Shown piece by piece: positions 1 to 5,811 of a stretch of 10,168 bases of DNA; position 1 is the stretch's first letter, and every line of letters starts with the position of its first letter. Below the pieces are notes generated by a model, which made no database searches, was not told the DNA's origin, and saw nothing but the letters and a program-made list of their open reading frames with translations. The stretch covers positions 1-10,168 of the forward strand of contig JBMZCV010000178.1 in the NCBI GenBank assembly GCA_049613665.1, given 5' to 3'. The position numbers and the translations under genes were made by a program. This stretch comes from JBMZCV01 sp049613665 (GTDB lineage Bacteria > Bacteroidota > Bacteroidia > Chitinophagales > UBA2359).

Positions 1-193
1 CAAAATAATAAGTCTTACATATTAAAAAAAATATCAGCAAAAAAGTGTACCAGCACGAGTTGAAAAACTCATACCTGTTTTATAGTTTATTTCGCACTTT
101 TTGGAACGAAAAACAATATTCTTGTTATTCTTAAATTCGACAGCCCATGTGTTAGTTTCTCAAAATGAGTAAATTACTTTTTTTGATTAAAAG

Positions 194-1147
194 TTAAAAC
201 AGTTTTTTTCGCATAAAAAACCAAACTAATAAAAAAGTAAGGGCAATAGCGACAATGCAAATAATGGCGAAAGCAAAAGGGTCGTCTTGGCCAAGCAAAG
301 GCACATTCATTCCATAGAAACTCGCCACCAAAGTCGGCACCATCAAAATAATAGTGATAGAAGTGAGCCGTTTCATGATTTTGTTCATATTGTTGGAAAT
401 AATAGACGCAAACGCATTCATTATCGTATTCAAGATGTCGGTATAAATTTGAGCCATCTCTTGGGCCTGACTCATATCAATGATAATATCGTCGAGAAAA
501 TCGGCGAGTTCTTCATCGTTTGCAATTCTCAAAAAATTGGTTCGTTGTATGCGCATCATCATTAGCTCATTGCCACGCAAGCTCGTCACGAAGTAAACTA
601 AGCTTTTTTGAATATTCATCAAATTGGACAATTCTTGGTTTCTGCTAGAATAATACAATTCTCTTTCATACAAATTTCTTTGATTATCAATAGCTTTTAG
701 ATAATGTAAATAATAATGTACTGTTCTTTCAAAAATAAGCAACACAAACAAACTGTGATTGCTAGTGCTAAAATTGCGAGTATTTCGCTCCAAAAAATAA
801 TCAATAACAGGGTTTTTGAAAGCACTAATCGTCAAGATATAATCATCTACTTCCACAATTCCAATAGGAATAGTGAGATACAAGGCTTCATATTTTTCGC
901 CAGAAATTTCGTTTTTTATCGGAATATTCAACACAATAAACTGAACGCCATCTTCCTGCTCATAGCGAGACCGCTCATCAATATCGAGGGAGTCGACAAA
1001 GAAATCTGACGAAATATCTAATGCACTACTCAATTCTTTTATCTCTTGAGGGTCATAGGGCGGATAGATATTTATCCAACAATTTTTTTCTGCTTTTTCG
1101 AGTTCTATTAAAGCATTGTTTGCATTTTTTTTATAATATTTTATCAT
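194..1147 (-). CDS. corA: CorA-family divalent cation (Mg2+/Co2+) transporter
   Basis: Inner-membrane channel protein that, by family, imports Mg2+ (also Co2+/Ni2+) as a homopentamer. It has 317 residues, the usual CorA length. The N-terminal ~250 residues form the soluble domain, ending in a long helical stretch (about 175-260) that would line the pore. Two C-terminal membrane helices lie at about 261-279 and 291-312, and the signature Tyr-Gly-Met-Asn sits at 278-281, at the end of the first. The protein finishes with a short basic tail (RKKLF), as expected for a cytoplasmic C-terminus. After GMN the loop reads VPLLGQDDP rather than the MPEL-type loop of the E. coli and Thermotoga proteins; this is the shorter variant seen in other CorA relatives, so Mg2+ specificity is inferred. 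An AAAGGG stretch just before the ATG is the only Shine-Dalgarno-like sequence among the genes here. It lies 233 bases downstream of dapF, probably as a separate unit. Confidence 0.93.
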   Translation of the reverse strand: MIKYYKKNANNALIELEKAEKNCWINIYPPYDPQEIKELSSALDISSDFFVDSLDIDERSRYEQEDGVQFIVLNIPIKNEISGEKYEALYLTIPIGIVEVDDYILTISAFKNPVIDYFLERNTRNFSTSNHSLFVLLIFERTVHYYLHYLKAIDNQRNLYERELYYSSRNQELSNLMNIQKSLVYFVTSLRGNELMMMRIQRTNFLRIANDEELADFLDDIIIDMSQAQEMAQIYTDILNTIMNAFASIISNNMNKIMKRLTSITIILMVPTLVASFYGMNVPLLGQDDPFAFAIICIVAIALTFLLVWFFMRKKLF

Positions 1148-1253
1148 CTGCCCTTTTTTTCAAATCATTAATCAAGCAAGAAAAATAAATTGCTCATTTG
1201 TGGCGGCCACCACGCTGATTATTAATGTATGAGCGACCCAAAAACGGAATATA

Positions 1254-1380
1254 TTAAGTACCAAGTACTATTTAATAAAGCATTCGTTTAGTGGCTAACG
1301 CATTGACAATCAAGGTGTTATCTTGTACTGAAATGCCCAAAAACTTCTGAACGACTACTTAATTAGTGCTTGATACTTAA
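1254..1380. repeat. MITE-like repeat, copy 1 (complete, with terminal inverted repeats)
   Basis: A 127-base non-coding unit. Its ends are a 17-base inverted repeat: TTAAGTACCAAGTACTA at 1254-1270 against the complement of 1364-1380, with 15 of 17 positions matching. Between them lies a hairpin (1295-1306 with 1310-1320, loop CAA) and a CGACTACTTA block near the right end. Related copies occur at 2764, 8541 and 9504. The right end touches the dapF stop codon. No open frame lies inside, so any movement would need a transposase supplied from elsewhere. I see no clear target-site duplication. Confidence 0.7.
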
Positions 1381-2172
1381 TTATTCAATCGTTATTTCTC
1401 CATCAAAAACATGTGTAGCTTTTCCTATCAAGCAAACATCAATAAAGCTGTTTTTGTTTCGCTGAAAAGAAACGCCTAATTTTCCACCTTTTGTTTGCAC
1501 TTCTATTTCAACAAAACCAGCTTGCGTTTGCTTCATAGCTGTTGCGATGCTGGCTGCTACTACTCCTGTGCCGCAAGAATAGGTTTCGGCTTCTACGCCA
1601 CGTTCATAAGTGGCTACTTCTATACAATTTTTTGCTTTTTCAACCACAAAATTTACATTGATACCTTCTTTTTTGAACGTTTCGCTGTTTCTAATGTTGC
1701 GGCCATTTTTTGTTATATCAAAACCATTCAAATGTTCTAAAAAACAAATGTAATGCGGTGAGCCTGTATCTAATATAAAATCATTTTTATACTTTTCAAC
1801 TTGCAACACATCATTCATGCCCAATTTCACGATATTTTCTTCATTTATCGTTGCAGAGTGCTCGCCATCTATGGCCATAAACCGACAATTTGATTTGTTG
1901 AGCAAGCCTATTTTTCGAGCGAAAGCCACAATACATCGGCCGCCATTGCCACACATACTGCTTTCTTTGCCATCGGCATTGACATATACCATTTCAAAAT
2001 CGAGAGTTTCGTGAGGTTCTATGAGCATCAGTCCATCAGCACCTATTCCAAATCTGCGGTCGCACAAAAATGCGAATAAATCATGTTGGTGTGCAAATAG
2101 TTTTTTGGTACGGTTATCTATAAGTATAAAGTCATTGCCTGTACCATGATATTTACTAAATTTGATATTCAT
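1381..2172 (-). CDS. dapF: Diaminopimelate epimerase
   Basis: Cytoplasmic, cofactor-independent epimerase that converts LL- to meso-diaminopimelate, the last shared step of lysine and peptidoglycan-precursor synthesis. It uses two cysteines as acid and base. Numbered from the chosen start, the protein has 263 residues. The N-terminal FSKYHGTGNDFILID is the family signature. The first catalytic cysteine is in SSMCGNGGRC and the second in ETYSCGTGVVAAS. The substrate-binding GTGNDF and the DTGSPH segment are also present. The frame is open for eight more codons to an ATG at 2196, but family members begin right at MxIxFxKYHGTGND, so I chose the ATG at 2170-2172. No Shine-Dalgarno sequence precedes it. 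The gene ends exactly where a MITE-like repeat begins. A small membrane-protein gene lies 165 bases upstream on the same strand. Confidence 0.97.
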   Translation of the reverse strand: MNIKFSKYHGTGNDFILIDNRTKKLFAHQHDLFAFLCDRRFGIGADGLMLIEPHETLDFEMVYVNADGKESSMCGNGGRCIVAFARKIGLLNKSNCRFMAIDGEHSATINEENIVKLGMNDVLQVEKYKNDFILDTGSPHYICFLEHLNGFDITKNGRNIRNSETFKKEGINVNFVVEKAKNCIEVATYERGVEAETYSCGTGVVAASIATAMKQTQAGFVEIEVQTKGGKLGVSFQRNKNSFIDVCLIGKATHVFDGEITIE

Positions 2173-2337
2173 ATTGTTTTTTGTATTAATAAGCAACTTA
2201 TATTGAAAAAAGAAGATTTAGAAATGAAATTTACTTACTGTTTATAAAATATATTTAAAACTGTGTCTTTCAAGAGAATAGCAATTAGAATTAAAAAAAT
2301 ATAAAACGCAAACTTTCATCAAGGTTTAAATAATTTG

Positions 2338-2562
2338 TTATTTGTTACGGACTTTAGGCACGGTATCTGTTTTTTGTATCATAGTGGTATCTATGGTATT
2401 ATTTTTATTTTGTTGATTTTTGTTGTGGTCTTCTGGGTCGCCAATCAAAATGGCTGCTATGAGTGTGAAAAGCACTACGCCCAATGACATAAACGAAATA
2501 CGCCAGCCAAAAATATTGCCGCTGACATAAGTTTCTTGCTTATCTTTGTTATTGTCTATCAT
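2338..2562 (-). CDS. Small single-pass membrane protein, function unknown
   Basis: A 74-residue ORF that I do not recognise. It has a polar N-terminus (MIDNNKDKQETYVSGNIFGW), one hydrophobic segment at about 22-40 (ISFMSLGVVLFTLIAAILI), then a polar Asn/Lys/Thr-rich tail of about 34 residues ending in VPKVRNK. The N-terminal half is clearly membrane-protein-like, with an Arg just before the helix. I take it as real because it fills a gap between genes on the same strand, starts with ATG after an A-rich leader typical of this genome, and has a sharply defined transmembrane segment. Its job cannot be inferred; the neighbours (dapF, htrA) only suggest an envelope setting. It could still be a chance ORF. 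Confidence 0.6.
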   Translation of the reverse strand: MIDNNKDKQETYVSGNIFGWRISFMSLGVVLFTLIAAILIGDPEDHNKNQQNKNNTIDTTMIQKTDTVPKVRNK

Positions 2563-2763
2563 TTTTTTTGAAATAAGTTGTTAAAAATACCAAAGCATTT
2601 TCATATTGCCAAAAGCAATTTTTGATGTTTAAACTTTTTTTGGCAAGCTAATAAATAGAAATTTATTTTTCTAAAAAAAAGGAAAAAAGATGCTAGTAAA
2701 TTGAGAAGGCTTTTTCAATAAACAACCATAGAAGCCTAAGTGCTTATTTTTTGAAATAAATGC

Positions 2764-2890
2764 TTAAGTGCCAAGCACTATTTAATAAAGGACGATTCGT
2801 TGCTAACGCATTGATATTCAGCGTGTTAGTTTTCACAATTTGTAGAATAAATCTGTCCGACTACTTATTACCATTTAAGTAATTATTCAG
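2764..2890. repeat. MITE-like repeat, copy 2 (right end degraded)
   Basis: Left end TTAAGTGCCAAGCACTA (2764-2780) matches the copy 1 end, and the following TTTAATAAAG is identical to copy 1. A hairpin follows at 2803-2814 with 2818-2829 (loop TAT), then ATTTGTAGAATAAATC (2838-2853) and CGACTACTTA (2858-2867). The expected right inverted end is missing, replaced by CCATTTAAG. The final TAATTATTCA also follows the end of copy 1, where it forms the end of dapF. Confidence 0.65.
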
Positions 2891-2894
2891 ACAT

Positions 2895-2950
2895 CTTTGG
2901 GCATTTCAGAACAAGCTAACGTATTGACAATCAAGGTGTTAGCTTTTGCA
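2895..2950. repeat. Inverted partial copy of the repeat with a strong hairpin
   Basis: TTTGGGCATTTCAG at 2895-2908 is the exact reverse complement of 1330-1343 in copy 1, and the next bases form the family hairpin. AAGCTAAC (2913-2920) pairs with GTTAGCTT (2938-2945); inner pairs TTGA/TCAA close a CAA loop, with two wobble pairs and one mismatch. It lies about 125 bases before the htrA start and could act as a leader hairpin or attenuating structure, but it has no proper U-run after it. Confidence 0.6.
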
Positions 2951-3074
2951 AATGAACAATTTATTTCTCTTGTTTGCCTAAAAGGCCAAAGGAGAAATAA
3001 TTACTATTATATATATACAATACTTACACTTAACTTTTTTTCAGACTTTTTGTGTAAGCATAAAAATAAAGCTT

Positions 3075-4595
3075 ATGAAAAAAATATTACTTTTGTTAGT
3101 CACTATTCTACTCAGTTCACTATTGAGCATATTTGTATGTGATTATAAATATAAGCGAGATACTGCTGTTTTGCTAGAGCAAATGGCTGCTTTACAGTTT
3201 TTGGAGCAAAAAAATGCTCAATATAACACTCAAAATTCAACACCTTTTGTCAAAAATGTTGGTTTGCCAGCTATGGTAGATAATCAGAATGGCGGAGATT
3301 TTATTGCTGCTGCTGGCAAATCTTATCCAACAGTTGTGCATATAACAACAAATGCTAAACACATCGGCAGACATGGCAATGCTACATTTGATTACCAAAT
3401 GCCTTATTCGAAAGAAGAGCGTTATGGTTCATCTGGTATGCCCACTTCGTCAGGCTCAGGAGTGATTATTTCGAACGATGGATATATTATAACTAATAAC
3501 CATGTAATATCTAGCGGAGGCAATATTTTGGTAGCTTTGCACAACAAAGAAATGTATAAAGCCAAAATTGTCGGTATAGATGCTTCTACCGATTTGGCTT
3601 TGCTAAAAGTAGAAGCTCAAGATTTGCCTTTTATTTCGTATGGCGACTCAGATGGTTTGCAGGTAGGCGAGTGGGTGCTGGCGGTAGGAAATCCTTTCAA
3701 TTTGACTTCAACCGTAACGGCTGGCATTGTGAGTGCCAAAGGCAGAAATATCAATATTTTAGATGCCGACAATGCCGTAGAAGCTTTTATACAAACAGAT
3801 GCGGCTGTCAATGAAGGCAACTCAGGAGGTGCTTTGGTCAATCTGAAAGGCGAACTTGTGGGCATTAATACGGCTATCGCAACGACATCTGGTACTTATG
3901 CAGGTTATTCTTTTGCAGTGCCTGTCAATATGATAAAAAAAGTAGTGGAAGACTTGCAGTCGTATGGCTTGGTACAACGTGCTTATTTGGGTGTAAATAC
4001 GCAAGATATCACCGATGAAATCAAGAAACGACTACATTTGCGAAATATGGACGGTGTGTATGTCGAATTGGTTATAGAAGGTAGCTCTGCACAAGTAGGC
4101 GGCTTGAAAAAAGATGATATTATCACAGAAATCAACGGCTACAAGGTAAATACAGTGCCAGATTTGAAAGAAAAAATAGCTCGTTTTAGTCCAGGCGATG
4201 CTATCGGTATTACTTTTGTGCGAAAGGGCGAAAAACATTTTATTCAGGTAATCTTAAAAAATATTAATCAAGATGAGGAACTTATTTCGCCAGATGAAGC
4301 AGATATCATCACCATGTTAGGAGCAGATTTTGAAGAATTGTCAGTATCTCAGCTCAAAAGAATGGGTTTATTGTTTGGAATTCAGATAACGAGTTTGTCA
4401 GAAGGTATTTTGCAAGATAATACGGCCATTCGACCTGGATTTATTTTGCTAAAGGTGGATAATATGGCTATTTCAACGCTCGAAAATTTTTATAAGCATC
4501 TAAAAAAGATAAAAAAAGGAGATGGTGTGATGTTTGAAGGCATTTATGTAGGCGAAAAAAGGCGTACCTTATATGCTTTTAGCATGAAAAAGTAA
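3075..4595 (+). CDS. htrA: HtrA/DegP-family serine protease, membrane-anchored
   Basis: Periplasmic protease/chaperone of the HtrA family (S1C), which degrades misfolded envelope proteins. It has 506 residues. The N-terminus (MKKILLLLVT then a hydrophobic run to about 22) is a signal-anchor or signal peptide. There is no typical lipobox and no clear AxA site, so I favour a membrane anchor, followed by a polar linker (about 25-75). The trypsin-like domain runs from about 75 to 295 with triad His143 (TNNHVI), Asp173 (STDLALLKV) and Ser250 (EGNSGGAL). The loop before the His strand (about 95-127) is long. PDZ1 spans about 303-395 and keeps the carboxylate-binding YLGV. A second, degenerate PDZ-like domain fills about 412-500. 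No Shine-Dalgarno is seen; the ATG fits the start of the hydrophobic segment. A paralogue follows 1.2 kb downstream, and a hairpin plus U-run lies just after the stop. Confidence 0.95.
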   Translation: MKKILLLLVTILLSSLLSIFVCDYKYKRDTAVLLEQMAALQFLEQKNAQYNTQNSTPFVKNVGLPAMVDNQNGGDFIAAAGKSYPTVVHITTNAKHIGRHGNATFDYQMPYSKEERYGSSGMPTSSGSGVIISNDGYIITNNHVISSGGNILVALHNKEMYKAKIVGIDASTDLALLKVEAQDLPFISYGDSDGLQVGEWVLAVGNPFNLTSTVTAGIVSAKGRNINILDADNAVEAFIQTDAAVNEGNSGGALVNLKGELVGINTAIATTSGTYAGYSFAVPVNMIKKVVEDLQSYGLVQRAYLGVNTQDITDEIKKRLHLRNMDGVYVELVIEGSSAQVGGLKKDDIITEINGYKVNTVPDLKEKIARFSPGDAIGITFVRKGEKHFIQVILKNINQDEELISPDEADIITMLGADFEELSVSQLKRMGLLFGIQITSLSEGILQDNTAIRPGFILLKVDNMAISTLENFYKHLKKIKKGDGVMFEGIYVGEKRRTLYAFSMKK

Positions 4596-4649
4596 TTTTT
4601 TTTTGACCAACTTTTTTTTTTGTTTAATTGCTATTCAAAAAAAGATAGG

Positions 4650-4729
4650 AAATATCACAAAACATGAGTAATAAATCAGCTATATGATGATTTATTTTTA
4701 AAACTGATGTTTTGTGATATTTTTTTTGC
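4650..4729 (+). terminator. Long hairpin with U-run, terminator of the first htrA
   Basis: AAATATCACAAAACAT (4650-4665) pairs perfectly with 4707-4722, a 16-base stem. A second stem lies inside: AATAAATCA (4670-4678) with TGATTTATT (4688-4696). A run of T follows (about 4720-4727). It starts about 55 bases after the first htrA stop. The stem is AT-rich and long for an intrinsic terminator, so it may also be a structured repeat. Confidence 0.6.
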
Positions 4730-4769
4730 AAGAACCTGAGTTAGTAAAAAGTAAAGTTTTTAGAACTGC

Positions 4770-4801
4770 TTTGCCTAAAAGCGTGCTAATATATAACTTT
4801 G
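4770..4801 (+). promoter_or_regulatory. Predicted housekeeping-sigma promoter of Bacteroidota type
   Basis: TTTG (4770-4773), 20 bases, then TAACTTTG (4794-4801), an exact match to the -33 TTTG / -7 TAnnTTTG pattern known for Bacteroidota sigma-A promoters. Transcription would start near 4808 on the plus strand. It is the best promoter match I found in the window, yet the next large gene starts about 1 kb away, with a terminator-like hairpin in between. Confidence 0.5.
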
Positions 4802-4841
4802 CAATTGATATAACTGTCTTTTCGCACTTCTTTTCAAAAAA

Positions 4842-4955
4842 ATGGAGTTTATATCAACAGTTCGGACATTTATGTGTTTTTTTTATCAAGGGTTTAAATA
4901 TATTATTTTTTTTAGGCTAAGACAACCAATATTTGCAACTTTCATGGCCTTTTGA
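4842..4955 (+). CDS. Possible 37-residue ORF behind the orphan promoter (doubtful)
   Basis: The ATG lies about 35 bases after the predicted transcription start. The peptide begins MEFISTVRTFMCFFYQGF, continues with a hydrophobic aromatic stretch and ends RQPIFATFMAF. It could be a small membrane peptide, the surviving start of a decayed integral membrane protein, or chance. The only support is its position directly behind the promoter; composition is simply AT-rich. Confidence 0.2.
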   Translation: MEFISTVRTFMCFFYQGFKYIIFFRLRQPIFATFMAF

Positions 4956-5227
4956 ACTGAAAAATAGTCTGTTTCGCTTGCCAAAAAGTGTTTTTTATTA
5001 AACTGAAAATTGTTATAAAAAATGCTAGAACCATTGTTATATTAAAGTTAGATTTTAGCTAAAGCCATTAAAACAATAAGTTGAGTTTTTTGTTTTCGCT
5101 AAATAAATATGTCAATGAGATGATGAAACAGCATTAAAACCTATTACACGTCTAAGCTAGTTCAAAGTTTTTTTTTCAATAACAAGCAAGAAATAATATA
5201 CTTTTCTACTCAAAAGAGTCAAAAATG

Positions 5228-5252
5228 AAAAGCGATAATCTATCGCCTTTTT
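5228..5252 (+). terminator. Terminator-like hairpin
   Basis: AAAAGCGATA, loop ATC, then TATCGC followed by CTTTTT: a six-base GC-containing stem flanked by A and T runs that could work in both directions. Just after it GCC-TTTTTAGA-GGC-TTTTT (5245-5263) offers a second, weaker hairpin with a T-run. It may end a transcript starting at the 4770-4801 promoter. Confidence 0.4.
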
Positions 5253-5316
5253 AGAGGCTTTTTAAATTTTGTTTTTGATGCTGAAAAAGCTAGATTTTTT
5301 TGTTCAAAAAGATAAT

Positions 5317-5457
5317 ACTAGTACAAATTCTGAAAGAGTGGTATAAATAACACCACAAAATACGTTTTATATCGCTCTTTCAGAGCTAGTTGTGTATCAT
5401 AATTCAAGACATAGGGTTAAAATCCCATGCTATGTTATATAATTCCTTTGGGAAATT
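5317..5457. repeat. REP-like block of consecutive hairpins
   Basis: The first hairpin pairs CTGAAAGAG (5330-5338) with CTCTTTCAG (5375-5383). It is extended outside by ACTAG/CTAGT and holds an inner stem GTGGT/ACCAC (5338-5342 with 5352-5356). The second pairs CATAG (5410-5414) with CTATG (5430-5434) around GGG...CCC. The third is AATTCC-TTTG-GG-AAATT (5441-5457). The CATAGGGTTAAAA...CTATG part resembles an intergenic motif I recall from other Bacteroidota; that is memory, not a search. Confidence 0.5.
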
Positions 5458-5636
5458 AGCAAAAACAAAAAACTCAATTTATTATCTTGACGGCTATGCT
5501 GATAAAACCAACAAGGGCGTGTCGTTCTTTTTTAGCATTTAGGTGAAAGGCACTTTTATGAAACAAACCTTAAAAACTTAGATTACGGTGGATTTAATCT
5601 AAAAATACTTGTTTAAACATTAAAATAAGCCTACAA

Positions 5637-5652
5637 AGTGTTTGGCACTTAA
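5637..5652. repeat. End fragment of the MITE-like repeat
   Basis: AGTGTTTGGCACTTAA matches 15 of 16 bases of the reverse complement of the copy 2 left end (AGTGCTTGGCACTTAA). No hairpin core is found beside it, so it would be a solo end or relic. A chance match cannot be fully excluded. Confidence 0.35.
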
Positions 5653-5811
5653 AAAAGCACAACAAGTATCTAATTCTTGCGTTTTCAAAGAAAAGTAAAA
5701 AATAAATTAAAATATGATATAATGGAATTTAAACAATTACAAAACTAAGCAATTTTTTCTTTTGCTCTAACCCCTTTATAATTAAACTCAATAAAACATT
5801 AACTAAATATT

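Larger units (their letters stand above)
2563..3074. other. Divergent intergenic region carrying repeats
   Basis: A 512-base spacer between the minus-strand small membrane protein and plus-strand htrA, so it should hold the promoters of both. Most of its middle is repeat copy 2 with its inverted partial copy. A weak hairpin (2608-2614 with 2638-2644) lies nearer the small gene. The best -7-like sequence before htrA is TAACTTTT at 3041-3048, without a convincing -33 element. An open frame at 2897-3142 runs mainly through repeat DNA and is not considered a gene. Confidence 0.6.
5075..5483. repeat. Interval bounded by 28-base inverted repeats (possible non-autonomous element)
   Basis: Positions 5075-5102 and 5456-5483 are reverse complements at 26 of 28 positions; the shared core is TTGAGTTTTTTGTTTT and its complement. 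Homology stops sharply on the inner side and fades outside. The enclosed bases contain no gene, but hold a terminator-like hairpin (5228-5252) and a pair of REP-like hairpins (5317-5455). I see no obvious target-site duplication, so transposition is an inference. Confidence 0.55.
4596..5811. other. 1.2-kb non-coding region between the two htrA genes
   Basis: This stretch has no convincing gene. It holds a long hairpin (4650-4722), a Bacteroidota-type promoter (4770-4801), a possible 37-codon ORF (4842-4955), a 28-base inverted-repeat pair (5075-5102 and 5456-5483) enclosing a terminator-like hairpin and two REP-like hairpins, and an end fragment of the MITE-like repeat (5637-5652). A small hairpin TTAGATT/AATCTAA lies at 5578-5602. 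An open frame at 4714-4920 gives a Phe/Lys-rich peptide without recognisable features and is not called. The last 150 bases, which should carry the second htrA promoter, show no clear TAnnTTTG. Confidence 0.6.

Noticed and set aside
141..175. Possible extra copy of the MITE-like repeat (GTGTTAGTTT...CTCAAAATGAG)
   Set aside because: Only the GTGTTAGTTT block matches; the hairpin partner and the ends are absent, so chance similarity in AT-rich DNA is likely.
287..1009. Plus-strand open frames opposite corA
   Set aside because: They are antisense to a well-supported CorA gene and show no domain features.
1200..1220. GC-rich GTGGCGGCCACCACG near-palindrome with CACGCTGATT shared with repeat copy 3
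   Set aside because: The shared block is only 10 bases and the rest does not align; stem too short to call a terminator.
2308..2330. Weak hairpin AAACTT/AAGGTTT followed on the minus strand by GCGTTTTAT, a possible terminator of the small membrane gene
   Set aside because: Short stem with an A-C mismatch on the transcribed strand and a poor U-run.
2897..3142. 81-residue plus-strand open frame upstream of htrA
   Set aside because: It runs through the inverted repeat fragment and overlaps the htrA signal sequence out of frame; no protein-like features.
4714..4920. 68-residue plus-strand open frame after the first htrA
   Set aside because: It starts inside the right arm and T-run of the terminator hairpin and has a low-complexity Phe/Leu/Lys composition; the promoter at 4770 lies inside it.
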